A stretch of DNA of 64,000 nucleotides from Moringa oleifera (lineage: Eukaryota > Streptophyta > Magnoliopsida > Brassicales > Moringaceae): NCBI GenBank assembly GCA_021397835.1, contig JAJFZO010000799.1, forward strand, positions 1,922,001 through 1,986,000, read 5' to 3'. The position numbers were made by a program, and so were the translations under genes. Shown piece after piece: positions 13,001-25,310 of this stretch. The number at the start of each line of letters is the position of its first letter. Position 1 is the stretch's first letter. A model generated the notes under the pieces. That model was not told the DNA's origin. It saw nothing but the letters and a program-made list of their open reading frames with translations, and did no database searches.

Positions 13001-13690
13001 GTGGAACAAGAGTTTAGTACTGGTGAAAATAAATTGGATCAAAGGCGCTCATATATAAGTTTAGATTCAATTAAAGTTCAAGTTTGTCTTGATGATTGGA
13101 CAACAGCATAATTTCGGCAATAAGAAATAGATCAAGAATTAAAGTATGATTTGTTGGAAAATGAACATCCTACCGAAGGCATCGGTACTGATTAGTGAAT
13201 ATCCCAATTTTCAAAAAAGAAGAGAACAACGTGGACTTTGATTCCTCTAACATCCAATGGGATATATGGGCAACTTAATTCTGGTAAAAATTTAAGTAAA
13301 AGTCTAATTTAAATTATTTCTTTTTTTGATTAGCTATTAATTTAACTTTATTAAATTAAGATTTTTATTTTGTAAAAAAATATCTTCATTAAATTAGTTA
13401 CTTAATCTGATTCAATCATGTATGAACCAAAACTTGAACCTATTTTGAACCAAACTTAAATAGAATGTGAACAGGACCGAAACCTAAACTTATTTTGAAC
13501 CAACCTTGAACCGAATATGAACTGAATCGAAACTTAAACGAAACCTAAATCAAACCTGAATCGAATTTGAACTTGAATCGTTTATGAACCGAAATCGAAT
13601 CTGAACCTAAACCATTTATGAACTGAAACATGAACTAAAACCTGAACCGCTTTTGAATCGAACCTTAACCAGAATCGTAGCTTAACTTTG
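10021..13690 (+). mobile_element. hAT-like DNA transposon (decayed)
   Basis: Both ends are rich in repeated GAACCGAA/GGTTCGG-type subterminal motifs, forward at 10035-10210 and inverted at 13420-13680, as in plant hAT elements. The left end begins near AGGGGTGACTATGGTTCAGG. The right end, read inverted, contains TACGATTCTGGTTAAGG, an approximate inverted match. The centre carries remains of a hAT transposase. The exact termini and 8 bp target duplication could not be fixed. Confidence 0.6.
11047..13193 (+). pseudogene. hAT transposase remnant (BED finger, RNase H-like core, hATC domain)
   Basis: This is the relic of a RICESLEEPER/hAT transposase, which would excise and reinsert the surrounding element. 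A start-like segment (SSKKSISSKSKCVM) lies at 11047. A decayed BED-type finger around 11355-11450 ends in the RHIDSKH zinc ligands, but its first Cys pair is damaged. A long open stretch at 11535-11765 (VAVEHLLFSFDEKVGFINY...RVSVCADI) leads into SDHWQTHSYMGLTCHYMD after a stop where Trp is expected. The C-terminal dimerisation region at about 12905-13115 reads LQWWKEHERYFSVLAIIAK and later ILTTPISRVIVEQEFSTG. Multiple stops and frame changes make it non-functional. Confidence 0.75.
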
Positions 13691-13703
13691 TCTTGATGAT
13701 TGG

Positions 13704-16135
13704 ATCTATTTTTTCTTTCAACTACTCTATTTTGTTGGGGTGTCCTAAGAGTAAAGAAATTGTGACTATACCTATGATCATCACAATATATCTCAAACTC
13801 ATCATTATCAAATTCTCATTTATAGTCACTTCTAACACTCATAATGATACTTTTTTCTTTTTTGATTTTCTACTTTCCTAGAGAACTTAGCAAAGTCTCT
13901 AAGGCATCATCCTTGTGTACTAGAAATAGTAACCAAGTGAACCTAGAGTAATCATTAATTATTACAAAAGTATAGTATTTACCAACTAGATTTTTAGTCC
14001 TAAATGGACTAAATAAATCAATATGTAGTAGTTGGAATGGCCTAGTTACGGATATATGCTTTTTAGATTTAAAATAACTTCTAACTTGCTTTTCCATTTG
14101 GAAAGCTTCACAAATTTTATCTATTTTAAATCTAATCTTGGGAAGGCCATTCACAATATTACCCATAGATATTTTAGATAGTCAGTCCATACTTTCATGG
14201 TCTAGTCTTCTATGCCATAGCCATGCATCATTGCAAGTGATTAAAAATAAATGCTAATTATTGGATGACCTACCAATTTATATGGTGTACACATTAGCAC
14301 ACCTCTCACCTATATGCATAACCTCATTATTCTTAGAATCCTCTATGATGTATTTATTTTACTCAAACATAAATTTAAAGGCTTCATCACATAATTGACT
14401 TACACTAAACAAATCATGTTTTAATCGATTAACTAATAATATATTCTTAATCATAGTAAATGAAGGGTTACCTATATTTTCGATATTTCAATGATCTTTT
14501 CTTTTGTGTTGTCTTCAAAAGTAATATAGTTTCGCTTCTTCCAAGTAAGAGTTAAGAATTTAGAGGCATCACCAGCCATGTGGTGTAAACAACCATTATT
14601 AAGAAATTATTTGTCCTTGACTTTACTTTTTACTTAATAAAATATCAAATGTTGGTCTTTGGTACCCACTTTCTCATGGGTTATTAGGAGTTAGTATTCA
14701 TACTTTTTAGCATTTTTAAGTTTAAAATTTTCTTTTAACCAATACCTATATATTATATGTCCTAATTTGCAACAATATGAGCATCTAGATGATTGTTATG
14801 AATATGCTTTGATAAAATAATTTTTATAATATTTTTGAAATTTAAAAGGCCTATACCCAAGGTCACTCTTATTAAAGTTACATTGTTAACTACTTATTAG
14901 CATGTTTAAGCTCTTTTACCCTTCGAAGAATTTCTTTAATAAAAGCTTGTAATCATCTAGTTCTCTTCTTAGTTTAATAAGTTCATCATCCATGACTTCT
15001 TCTCATTCTCTTTTGATTTCTCATTTTTTAATTCAATAAATAGTTTTTTCTTTTTTTTTTCTTCAATTTCTTACAATCAATCCTAAGAGTACTAAATTTT
15101 TTTTAAGTAATTCATACCTAAGAGTTTGTTTTTTATTAACCCATAAAAATCTTTAAATGCATTTGATAACTCTTTATAAGGTAAGTTTGCATCAAGAATA
15201 GAATTGTTTACCTCATTTACATCTTTAATTCCTATAAAGCACATATTTACCACAATTGTCTCATCTTCACTCTCAAATTAGCTCTCTTCACTATCATCTT
15301 AAATCACTTTTTGTACTTTCTTCTTATATTTTTCCTTATTGAATGTTAGACAATCCGTTCTTAAGTGACTAGGCTTCTTACACTCTTAGCATGTAACGAG
15401 CTCTTTCTTTGTTTTATATCTTGAAGCACTTCCTCTTCTGATATCTCTCTCACCACTTTTGATATTTTTCTTGTTCCTCAAGAAATTTTTGAACTTCCTA
15501 GTAATGAATACTATTTTATCTTCATCATTTTCTTTATAACTAGAGATCTTTTCCCCGTAAGAGCAAGATGTGAGAGCAATGACCTTTTTCTTTTCCACAT
15601 CCTCTTCTTCTTTCCCCTTGATAACCATTTTATGAGCATGAAAAACCCCATGATTTCTTCAGTTGATAGCTTATTGAGATCTTTAACCTCGGTGATCATC
15701 ATCACTTTCAGATCCCAACTTGATGAAGGACATATGAGAATCTTTCTCATTATTTTAACATAAGGATAAACATGATCATAATTTTTCAAATAATTAGTTA
15801 TGTCAATGAATCTAATGAACGTCTTAATAATTGATTCTTTTGGTTTCATCTTAAATAACTCATAGTTATAGAAAAATACGCTTATCTTTGATTCTTTAAC
15901 CTGATTAGTTCCCTCATGAGTCAAGTGCATGCCAAATGTCATGAGCACTATCATAAGTATAAATCCTATTGAATTCACTTTTATCTAAAAAGTAATACAA
16001 GATATTCTTAGCTCTAGCATTTAGAGCATTTTTCTTTTTATCTTCATCATCGAATTCATCTTTATTTTTTCTTACGTTCCTACCTTCTACTATTGTAATA
16101 TCAAAGCTAATTGATCTAAAATAGATTTTCATTTT
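13704..16135 (-). pseudogene. Ty1/copia gag-protease-integrase remnant, truncated after integrase
   Basis: Read on the minus strand, the order is that of a copia polyprotein. The gag (UBN2-like) region is at about 16132-15620, including HEGTNQVKESKI and a KDLNKLSTEEIMG segment. A zinc knuckle lies near 15395-15360 (C-x2-C-x4-H-x4-C, one stop inside), with a second damaged knuckle near 14780. Protease-like sequence (HHMAGDASKFLTL) is near 14600-14560. The pre-integrase/integrase reads IDKICEAFQMEKQVRSYF and LLHIDLFSPF at 14130-13990 and continues to TPQQNRVVERKN near 13715. Reverse transcriptase, RNase H and the 3' LTR are missing. The break is at about 13704, next to the hAT end. Stops and frameshifts occur throughout. 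Confidence 0.8.
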
Positions 16136-16275
16136 AGCCTTTTAATAACTATAGTCATTTTCATCAAAAAAATAAAGGCCTAGATATGGAGAATCCTTTC
16201 ACAAGATTAGCTCCTATGATTTCATATACAATTTTTAGCTTTAAACACTTAAGTTTAATGAAATTTTGAGCACTT

Positions 16276-16291
16276 TATTCTGATATCACTT
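16276..16291 (-). other. Primer-binding site of the copia element (initiator Met tRNA type)
   Basis: The minus strand reads TGATATCAGAATA immediately inside the LTR. This is a mutated form of the usual plant TGGTATCAGAGC site complementary to the initiator methionine tRNA. Its position fixes the orientation (minus) and the inner edge of the 5' LTR. Confidence 0.6.
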
Positions 16292-16293
16292 AT

Positions 16294-17615
16294 TGGCCCT
16301 AAGTGTGCAACTTAAAAGAGGAGTAAATTAGGTATTTTAAATTTTTTTACTTTTATAACAAGCTTTCATGCAATGACTTAACTACAATAACAATATCTTC
16401 ATAAATATAAGTGCATAAATTAAAGAAAAAAGATAGAGAAAGCAAACATAAGGTTTAACATGGTTTGATCAATCCTTGTCTACGTCCATCACTTCAAGCA
16501 ACACTTGAAGATTTCACTAAATCTCTTTTCTTGAAATACAACTTGATTATTCCCTAACCAAGATCTTTTACAATAAAGTGATCCCACACCTTAATACTTA
16601 GTCTTATTAAAATGTATATGGTTTATACAATAAGAAACTCTTGCGCAAGAATAAAATAATCACAATAAAGTTCAAGATTTCTCAAAGGCTAGCTTAAATA
16701 TGGATAATTTTTAAACTGTAAGAGATGATTTTTGAGCTATTAATATAATAGAATGTGAGAGAGAAGTGTACTTTTTAATTTTAAAAAGCCTTTTATACCT
16801 AAATTAAAAATATAGTCATTACTCACTGTAGCATACTTTTTTAGATGTCGCATTGGTAATATCATGAAGGGATCAAAATGCCACTTTAATTAGTCGATAC
16901 TCATAAAATTTGAATTCAAGTGATAGTACCACTCTATATTAGTAGTACCACTTCAAACAGAAACTTTTTTTTTTGGCAATACCACCCTGTGGTAGTGCCG
17001 TTGGATAGTGACAGTACTAGTCAAAACATGTTAACGGCATCTAAATTCTCCCCTGGTACTGCCGCCTTAGATAGTGTCTGTGGTAGTACTGCCCCTAAGT
17101 TAGTAGTACTACTCTCTAGCATTACTGCCCAATCACAGTAGTATCGCTCTATGGTATTACCTTTCATTCACGACAATACTACTCTCTATTTCCTTACCAT
17201 GTTGTCCTATCTTTTAGATTATTTTTTTTCAACTTTTCCTGAAGATAATTCTATTAAGTTAGAATCAATTTGAAAAGCTTTTTATAGTTTGTTTTTGAAA
17301 CACTTACTAAAAACATGAGTTTTAAATTCAAGTTTATTTAAAAAAGGTGCATCAGTTATGTGTGTTATCATCCATCTATTTAAGCAATCTAAACATTGTA
17401 ATTGAAAAAAAAAAAGAAGTCTAATCCTGCGTAGGATCTAGCTTTTTTTTCTTCACTTGAGTTCAATATCTTGTTTTATTTAATTTCTTACTCATGATTT
17501 GATTTCTTAACATCTTAAAAGCTTCACACTTAAACAACCATATTATTTAAGCATAAATGGTTTGTTATCATCAAAACTTATGCAATTATTCCTTAATGGC
17601 AACAAAGGGCTAACA
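16294..17615 (-). repeat. 5' LTR of the copia element (about 1.3 kb)
   Basis: Lies next to the primer-binding site and the gag remnant. Boundaries TG (16294) and CA (17615) are inferred. Sequence blocks such as a Thr/Asn-coding-looking 'gtctacgtccatcacttcaagc' segment recur in diverged form in the LTR-like sequence at 22.97-24.34 kb. It contains an internal repeat array at 16905-17175. No intact 3' partner LTR is present. Confidence 0.55.
16905..17175. repeat. Degenerate minisatellite inside the copia LTR
   Basis: Variants of AGTAGTACCACT and GGTAGTACTGCC recur many times in both orientations across about 270 bp, so the stretch can fold on itself. It lies in the LTR part that corresponds to the variable repeat region of the related LTR at 23.6-24.0 kb. 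Confidence 0.55.
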
Positions 17616-18047
17616 ATCGTGACAATAAGCATAAATCTGATCAAGCTGCCTCTGAAAGTCTTCCTTCAAGCCATAAATCTCTTCAATAAAAAGTTCCTAA
17701 ACAGCACAAATCTATCCCTTCAAGTCATGATCCAACTCCGATAAGTGATATTTCATGATATATTAGATCTTAACATCTTCCATTTTTAGACTCAAGTTCA
17801 TACCCTCCAGTCTTGTGACTATTTCACCCATGCTTATCTCCACATGACTCATGCATGAATCAAGAACAGGATTGATATTCTCAAAAGTTAAATTATCATT
17901 GGCTTTTTGTGTATTTAGGTTACGTTCCCCTTCCCTTCGATAAATGGTTTGACTTTCTGCCTCTTAACTCTTCTTTGCAATATCCTTTTAGTTTGCCATT
18001 AATTTCTACTAGCTTTAGTGCCTTTACCAAATAAGGCTCTAATACCA
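17616..18047 (-). pseudogene. Ty3/gypsy-type element 5' end: leader and start of gag-like coding region
   Basis: On the minus strand, inside the primer-binding site (TGGTATTAGAGCC, 18047-18035), the sequence runs into a decayed frame. It contains INPVLDSCMSHVEISMGEIV and TRLEGMNLSLKMEDVKI, a coiled-coil-like N-terminal gag region typical of plant Ty3-type elements. It is cut at about 17616 by the copia LTR edge. Protease, RT and integrase are absent. The Ty3 assignment is inferred from layout and LTR style, not from RT sequence. Confidence 0.45.
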
Positions 18048-18049
18048 CT

Positions 18050-18652
18050 TGTCATGACTTCAACTCCCACTAAAAAATTTTGTCTCCCTAATGATAAGCA
18101 AAAGTTAAGACGAAACTATTAGAAGAAACTAAAGAGAGATGCTCTAGGATAGAGGAAACTCTTTATTGTTCTCAAGAGCTAAATGATTTACAATTAAGGA
18201 TCTTCTTCCTTTTTATGGTGAAAAGGAATGATCAATGTATGACCAAGATCTATATTGGCAACTATTCAACGATGCTAAGAAATTTGAAATTATCCTATTA
18301 TTATTTTTGATAATCTAAGATATTGGATTATCCTTCTTATTAGTATCCTAAGTGATCTCGTATATTAGGATATTTGTCCTATTAGTATTGTGATATTTTT
18401 TAACACTTTAGAACATATATATCTTTAGAAATCTATCTTTTAAATAATAAAATTCTTAGATGTTTCCAATATTATAATTATTCAAAATATGCGACAAATT
18501 ATTTAAACTCCAACTTTTAGACGCAACTTGGATGTATCATGACAACATGCTTTTAAGAAGTATTCTCCATCTTATAGATTTGGAACCCTATAGTGTTCTC
18601 AAAAGGCATTTGCAGCTTAATTTAACCTAAAAGTTACAAGGACTAGTAACCA
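18050..18652 (-). repeat. LTR (Ty3-type, about 600 bp), copy 1
   Basis: Begins TG at 18050 directly next to the primer-binding site and ends CA at 18652. It shares about 300 bp of diverged sequence with 28381-28700 in the same orientation (for example CTTATTAGTATCCTAAGT, and ATCTTATAGATTTG with GCAGCTTAATTT), so the two are copies of one LTR family. Confidence 0.6.
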
Positions 18653-21284
18653 TAAAAACACAAACCTTTAATAACAATCGTTTACCATCAATTTTCACAA
18701 TTGCTACTATATGTACTACATAAACTTTTTTTGTTGTACATTTAGAAGTTTTTGTTTAACAGTTGCTATTAATAAATGTACAATGACAATTGTAAACATT
18801 AATCATTGAAACATATACTTTTAGTGACTATTGTTTACAATTACCTTTAAAACAAGTTTATAATTATTTTTGTTTTCTTGAAATTTTAAAGTTCAAATTT
18901 AAAATTTTTTGTTAAATTAAATAAAAACCTATTCAAATATTAAAAAAATTATATTTATTAATAAACACACATAAAATTGAATATCATCTGCATGACTTAA
19001 ACTTTAAAAATTAAAAATATAAATTAAAAGCTAAAAAAACACTTTTATTATTGAGATACAAAGTATATAGACAATAATATTTTTATAATTTATTTTTGAT
19101 GTATATAAATTTTTAAAATAAAAAATAAAACTATATTAAATTGAGTTCAGATAGTAAAGGATGAGTAGTATAGGCATGCCCTCAATTTAACATCTCATGC
19201 ATAAGAGATGTTAATTTTCAAAATAATGTTACATAAAATATTGAGGGTAGAGATCATGTAAAACTTTGATATTTATCTTTTGTTATATAATAATTAAACT
19301 TTCATGTTTAAAAAATTGAACCTTAACTCAAATGGTTATAAAAAATGAAAGGTATTTTCAATATTGAAATACCTAAAAAATGACTCAAATAAATTTCTCA
19401 CTCTATTTCGAGTCTTTCACCAAAATTTGAACAATTTTCAATGTAAGATCTTTTTTTTAATAAATTTTTAAAATTTTGATAATATAAATTAACAAATACG
19501 TATTTTTAATATTCAAAAAAATATGAAAGTTTTTGTGATGATAGATAACATTTGCAAAAAAATTTAATCAAAATTTATTATATAAGACATTCAATTTCAA
19601 TATCTTTAATTTTTGATTTTTTTTTATAAAGTTCAATTTAGACTGAATTAATAAATCAGAGTTCGATTTGTTACTTTTTTAATATGAAGATTTGATTGGT
19701 AACATAAGATAAATATAAAGATTTTATTGGATCTTCACTCAGATATTAATTATATCATATTTTAAAAACATAAATATCAATTTTAAAACAGATCATGCAA
19801 TATACCAAAAGAAGTCACTTGCATTGATTTATTTTTGTGTAGAACTTACAATAGCCATCCATTTCCATCATTTACCTTATCAGTACTTCAAAAGAAAAAT
19901 AAATGGGTACAAACTAATTGTTTAGAACTGGATTATAATCAATTGAGTATTAATGATTTGATAATGAATGTTGAATGTTATACTTCTTACAAATGAAATC
20001 AAGAACTAATTTTGATAGTCATGCTCTTCATATGTAATATATGTGCCACTTATATCCAATTAACTTAGTGCTTTCGTAAATAAAATATATTTCTTATAGA
20101 TTTTAATGAGATTTAGTTTAATAAAAAATTACAATAAAATTTGTATAAAAATGATAGAGCATTTTTAAGTGTTCCATGCATTAATCAAAGAAAACTACAC
20201 TACATGTCATGGCATTACTTCCTTAGTGTCAAGTCACTAAATGTAAAATACTAAGAACATTTGATATGTATCAGATCCTAGCTAGTTGTCCAGTTCACTT
20301 TCTAAGCTCAAAGAGACTTTAAGTTGTGTGCAACAAAAACACATAAAGAGAGAGAAGAAAGTTATATGTGTCCCTACTTTCGAAGGTTCACTTGTGCGTT
20401 TTTACTCAATTATTCATTTTCTCTTGTTTCATTTTACTTATTATTTAGTTTTTTGTCAATTAATATATTCTTTAATTTTTAAATCTTGAGTTACTAGTGA
20501 TAAACTAACCTGTGGCTTCTAAATTTAAAAAACACCTTGTATGATGTTTGCAATTCTATTTGCAAAAAATGCCTTGTATGATATTTATGGAGACTTTGTA
20601 TATATATATTTCCTTTTCAAGGATTTTTCATGAAATTTAGTACTATTTTGTTTATGAAGGTCTTTTTAGGATACTGTATGATATGTTTGGCATAATAGAT
20701 ATTAGGTGTTATTGATTCACTAGCCATGACACTTGATAAATCCTTTAATAGTATAGATAGTTACATGATATCTGCCTTACGTTAGGATTTTTTTTTTCCT
20801 AATTCATTGTATGTATCTATTGTCTAAAAATGAAATGTTATTTTTGGATGTATAGTTGACATGAGTGGGAGGAGATTGACACTTATGAAACTCCAATGCT
20901 AGGAAAGGTATTTCTAAAGACCAATGTAGCTTTATTGGATTGTTGATTCACTAAGTGCACTAAATTAATCATAACATAGATAGAAGATTTGGTAAGGAGG
21001 CTAATGAAAGTGGAAGAACTTAAATAATTAGTTTTTTCACTCATCTATTAGTTTGTAACTTTTGTACATCACAATTTTTTTGTTAGGTTATGCTTGTCTT
21101 TGTCAACACAAGTCTTTGTTATCGTTAGTATGTATATGCATGGTTGAACGTAAAGTGTGACAGTATATATGAATGGGTATTTAATTAAAATATTCTAACT
21201 GATAGCATTGTATGTTTGCAATCACATATCCTAACATAATTTTTTTAATTTTTATCTATTTTATCAATGAATTCTTAATGAATA
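18653..21284. other. Decayed DNA without a supported gene
   Basis: AT-rich. 18655-18860 has repeated CAATCGTTTACC/GACAATTGTAAAC-type motifs that could be the subterminal region of the CACTA element downstream. A small inverted repeat (AACATCTC/GAGATGTT) lies near 19188-19212. Short open frames here (for example 20286-20489) have no recognisable domain and look random. Confidence 0.4.
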
Positions 21285-21965
21285 ATCAACCATATAAGAA
21301 ATGGATGGATTTTAGTAGATTAAGCAATGAATATTTGGATGATGTTGACAATTTTCTTGATTTTTATTTCCTGAATAAATCGACCTATGAAAAAATTCTG
21401 TCTTTGTCAAAAATATGTATTATATTATCATAAAAGTTGAGAAGAAATACATAAATACTTAATAGTTAATGGTATTATTCTTGGGTATGATCCTTGGATT
21501 GTTATGGGGGTTTCATGTCCACTTTTAATATGCTATAAATATTAATATGAAATATGAACAATGTGAAAGTCGATGGAAATGCTACATATTGCTTTTAAAG
21601 TGTTTAATCAACCCATAAATATGGATATAGATAAGGAAGAGTTGAGAGAGTCTAATACAAGAGAATTAACTATAAAAGAAAAATGGTTTAGCAGATTAAT
21701 GAAAGATAAAAACTAACCATTATATACAAGATGTGAAAACTTTACTACATATTCTTTCATATTGCATCTTTATCATATAAAGTATCATTTTAGATAGTGT
21801 AATAGATCATATAGGGGTTTTGTTGAAACTTTTGAAAGACCTATTTCTTAAAGATGAGATTCACCTAATTCTTACAATGAAACAAAGAAGATTATTAAGG
21901 GATCAAGTCTTAACTATGAAAATTTTCATACTTATTCTAATGACTGTTTATTATACTACTACAAA
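21285..21965 (+). pseudogene. CACTA (En/Spm) transposase remnant, 5' part
   Basis: Carries the plant transposase-associated domain: KWMDFSRLSNEYLDDVDNFL at about 21299, followed by the degraded Cys-containing part. Further fragments appear in the expected order: NGIILGYDPW near 21475, PLYTRCENFTTYSFIL near 21720-21765 and PNSYNETKKIIKG near 21870, then a YENFHTYSNDCLLYY segment up to the break at about 21955. Frameshifts and stops are frequent. The frame is interrupted here and resumes about 3.65 kb downstream. Confidence 0.75.
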
Positions 21966-23102
21966 AATGGAAATAATGGACATTAAATTAATGAAAGTTT
22001 TCTACAAAACTATTATTAAACACATTTTAATACTTTTCTTACAGACATTAAAAAAATGCTTTTATCATTTTTTTTATGAAAACAATCAATAAAAATAAGC
22101 TTTTAATGTTTGTTTAGCATCAGACGTTAAAGGGTCAATTAAAAAGAGTTTTTAATATTTGTTAAAGGGAAACAAAAGTTAAAGGCTAGACTTGAGCTTT
22201 TTACTCGAATGTTAAAAGCTAGACCTTTAACATCTACTCATATTGAATACACATAGGGTTTAAAAACCTTACCTAGGCAGCAGCTACTTTATTTACAACC
22301 CAGCAAGCAGCGCCCTCTCTTTTTTTGTTTCTCTCTTTGGCCAGTAGCCCATCGCGTCATCCATTGTTTGATTTGCAAGCCTTTTTTTTTTGTTGGATTT
22401 AGAATTTTGATAAGTTTAGGTATTGATTTTATTGGTCATCTAACATATATCTAAGTTTCTTTTATTCTTTTTGTTTATTCAATTTGGCTTAAATTTAAGC
22501 ATGAAATAGAAAATTGATTATCTTCTTTAAATATGCTTAATTGAGTGTGATTTGGTGGATATTTTACAAGTATTTGGATACTTAAGAGCCATTTAGATAT
22601 AGTCAAAAAATTTATGTTGGTCTAATTTGGGTTTTTAAGTATACTTGATGGATATGTTATATAAAAATATGTATGTGGATGAATTTATGTTGGTTTTGAA
22701 AATAAAAAATTATTTGATAAATTTGTCTTAGTTTAATTTGGATATTTTATAAATGTGCTTGAATGAGTATGTTATATGAAAAGATGGTTTGCATGATCAC
22801 ACATACACACATACATGAATTAACCCATTGAGTTAATATAATGAGTTTTAAACTTCAAAATTGATAAGATTTGAATATTCGGTGATAAAAGGTCAAAGAT
22901 ATGATGTAACCATGAATAACTTCTTGAATTATGTTATTCAAAAAAATGATAATCTTAAATTAGTTTGGTGTGTTTGCCTCATGTAAGCAACCAATAGGAG
23001 TGGTGAATTAGTTATTTTAATTTTCTTTCTTGTATACCAAGTTTTTCTATTTTGGATTTGCTAGCTTGTGTTTAACAATCTCACAAGATAATAAATAGTT
23101 AA

Positions 23103-23137
23103 ATATGTAATATATATATATATATATATATATATAA
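23103..23137. repeat. (TA)n microsatellite
   Basis: Uninterrupted AT/TA dinucleotide run within the solo LTR. Confidence 0.9.
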
Positions 23138-23574
23138 GAGTAAAGATAGTACACACAATATTTATGTGGTTTGGTCAACCTTTGCTTATGTCCATGACTT
23201 CAAGCTAAACGTGAAAATTCCTCTATTTCTTTAAATAATCCCTTTAGTTCAAACTCAATCATACCTTTTGTAACTTTGATGAACGCCCTCACTAACTATC
23301 CTAATCTTTTAAGAAAGATACAGTAAATGAAACTCTCTTTTAGAGTATAAGAGTACAATGAAACACTAGATCTCACAAGAAATGTTCAAAAAGAGTTTTG
23401 ATGCTTAGGAAAGTGAAGAACTTTAGATCTTAAGAAAAAAAAAGTTATATGAATCTCTTTTTTTCTTTTTTAAAAGTGGTCATCGTCTATTTTTCAAAGC
23501 CTTTTTAAACTCTCACTTTAAAATACAGCCATTAGACACATCTTTGATCGTTTAAAATTAAAAAATCTCGTTAG

Positions 23575-23995
23575 GGTGATGGCACCAGGTAATTGGACTG
23601 TGATATTGACCAACTGGTCATTAGTCACAAAAATTCAAATTAGCCACATTTGGGCAGAAATATCGACCAACTGGGTGGTGGCACCTACCAGGATAGTGAG
23701 TTGGTTGGTGATAGCATCTGTTGAGCAGTATCACCTACCAAGCCAGAAGCTTAGGCAGTGATATCGATCAATAGGTGATGCTATCAATCAAGGGAGTAAC
23801 TTAAATGGTGGCATAAGCCTCTAAGAGGTCTCACCTTTCAAGGCAATAATTTGGGTGATAGTATCGATTGTTGGGTGATGACATAAATCAAAGGCAGTAG
23901 CTTTAAGTGGTGACACCAGCCTTTGGGCACTTTCACCTCCCAAAGCAGTAACTTGAGCAGTGATGCCAACCAAGGTAGATCCTTGGCTTTGTTCT
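23575..23995. repeat. Minisatellite in the solo LTR
   Basis: Variants of GTGATATCGACCAACTGG, GGTGGCACCTACCA and GGTGATGCTATCAATCAAGG recur with an irregular spacing of roughly 55-65 bp. The position in the LTR matches that of the different-sequence array at 16905-17175. Confidence 0.6.
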
Positions 23996-24682
23996 TGGTT
24001 CAAGTTTTTTTTTTTTTTTTCAAATTTCTCTTTAGAAATCCAAACTTTTTAATTCTTTGAAAAACATATACATACGTCGTTTTATGAAGGGTTCTCTATG
24101 ATTTGAAAGGCTTTTATAAAGACATAATTCTGCGTAAACTATTTTTTTTTACCATGCATACAAATAGATGCAATCTTAAACATATTCAAAGATATGTACA
24201 TAAGTTCCTAGACATTTTAGTCTACTTACTTGACCTCCAAGTTTCTATGTTTGTTACATAACTTCAAAAATCTTCAAACTAAGCTTCACATCTCATCTAA
24301 AACATCAGTTTCAAAGTTTTTTATTATCATCAAACACGTCTCCCCATTTTTATCATATGAGACTATAGGGCTAATATGGTATTTTTGTATTAGATTTGAT
24401 GATATGAAACGTTACATAATGTTTCATACTAGAAAATAGTAAGTTTTTAAGTAATTGTTTGAAAAGAAGTTGAACTATATTTATGGAGCATCATCTTAGA
24501 TAGTTGAACCTCCAAGGTAAATGTGCAAGACTTGTACTCAAAATTTTATAAACCTGGACATGGTTGAACATAGATTGTTGAACTTTTAGAATTGTGTATG
24601 ATAATATATATTTATATATATGGATTTAAATTATGAAATTGAGTTTCCTTTTCCATATGTTAGATAACATGTTTTATAGTTT

Positions 24683-25310
24683 TTTGAATTAGATTATGTT
24701 GAAGTACTTTTATACATGAAAGACGTAATGGAGGTTTAAGTATAAATTATATTTTGTGAAACTAATTACGTATGTATTGGTGTAATTATATTAAAGAGAA
24801 AAAAAAAAGTATGGTTGTTTTATTGAAATGTATTAAAAGAGTAAGTGTTGGTGCATATGAGAGAACTGTGTAATAATATATGTTAGAGTAAATTTTATTG
24901 AAGTGTGTAATTATATGTTGCATTATAATCTTGACAAATAAAACCTTGTATGAATATTGGGAAGAATTATGTTAATTAGTACAAGAGAAAACTTTTAAAT
25001 TAGATTATGTTTAAGTGTTTTTATACATGAAAGAAGTAATGATAGTTTAAGTATAAATTATATTTTTGTAAAAATAATTATATATGTATTGGTGTAAGTA
25101 TGTTGAAGAAAGGAAGAAAGTGTAGTTGTTTTATTGAAATATAATGAAAGAATAAGTGTTGGTGCATTTGAGAATTGTGTAATAATATATATGGAATAAG
25201 TTTTATTAATGTGTGTAATTATATATTACATTCTAATTTTAGTGGAAGAAACTTTGCGTGAATATTAGGAAAAATTATATTGATGTGTAAAAGAGAAAGA
25301 GATGTGGTTG
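24683..25310. repeat. Tandem duplication of an about 312 bp unit
   Basis: Blocks such as ATTAGATTATGTTGAAGT, TTTTATACATGAAAGA, TATGTATTGGTGTAA, AAGTGTTGGTGCAT and TGTGTAATTATAT occur in the same order from about 24688 and again from about 24998. The two copies are diverged and lie inside the CACTA-like insertion. Confidence 0.7.

Larger units (their letters stand above)
22970..24340 (-). repeat. Copia-type LTR, solitary, inside the CACTA-like insertion
   Basis: Shares order and scattered blocks with the LTR at 16294-17615: the 'gagtggtgaattag' start, a GTGGTTTGGTCAACC segment, ATGTCCATGACTTCAAGC, a minisatellite, and TTATTATCATCAAAC near the end. No internal region is adjacent, so it looks like a solo LTR or fragment. 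The edges are approximate. Confidence 0.5.

Noticed and set aside
16920..17141. Open frame inside the copia LTR
   Set aside because: Generated by the minisatellite (repeated GGTAGTACC); not a protein.
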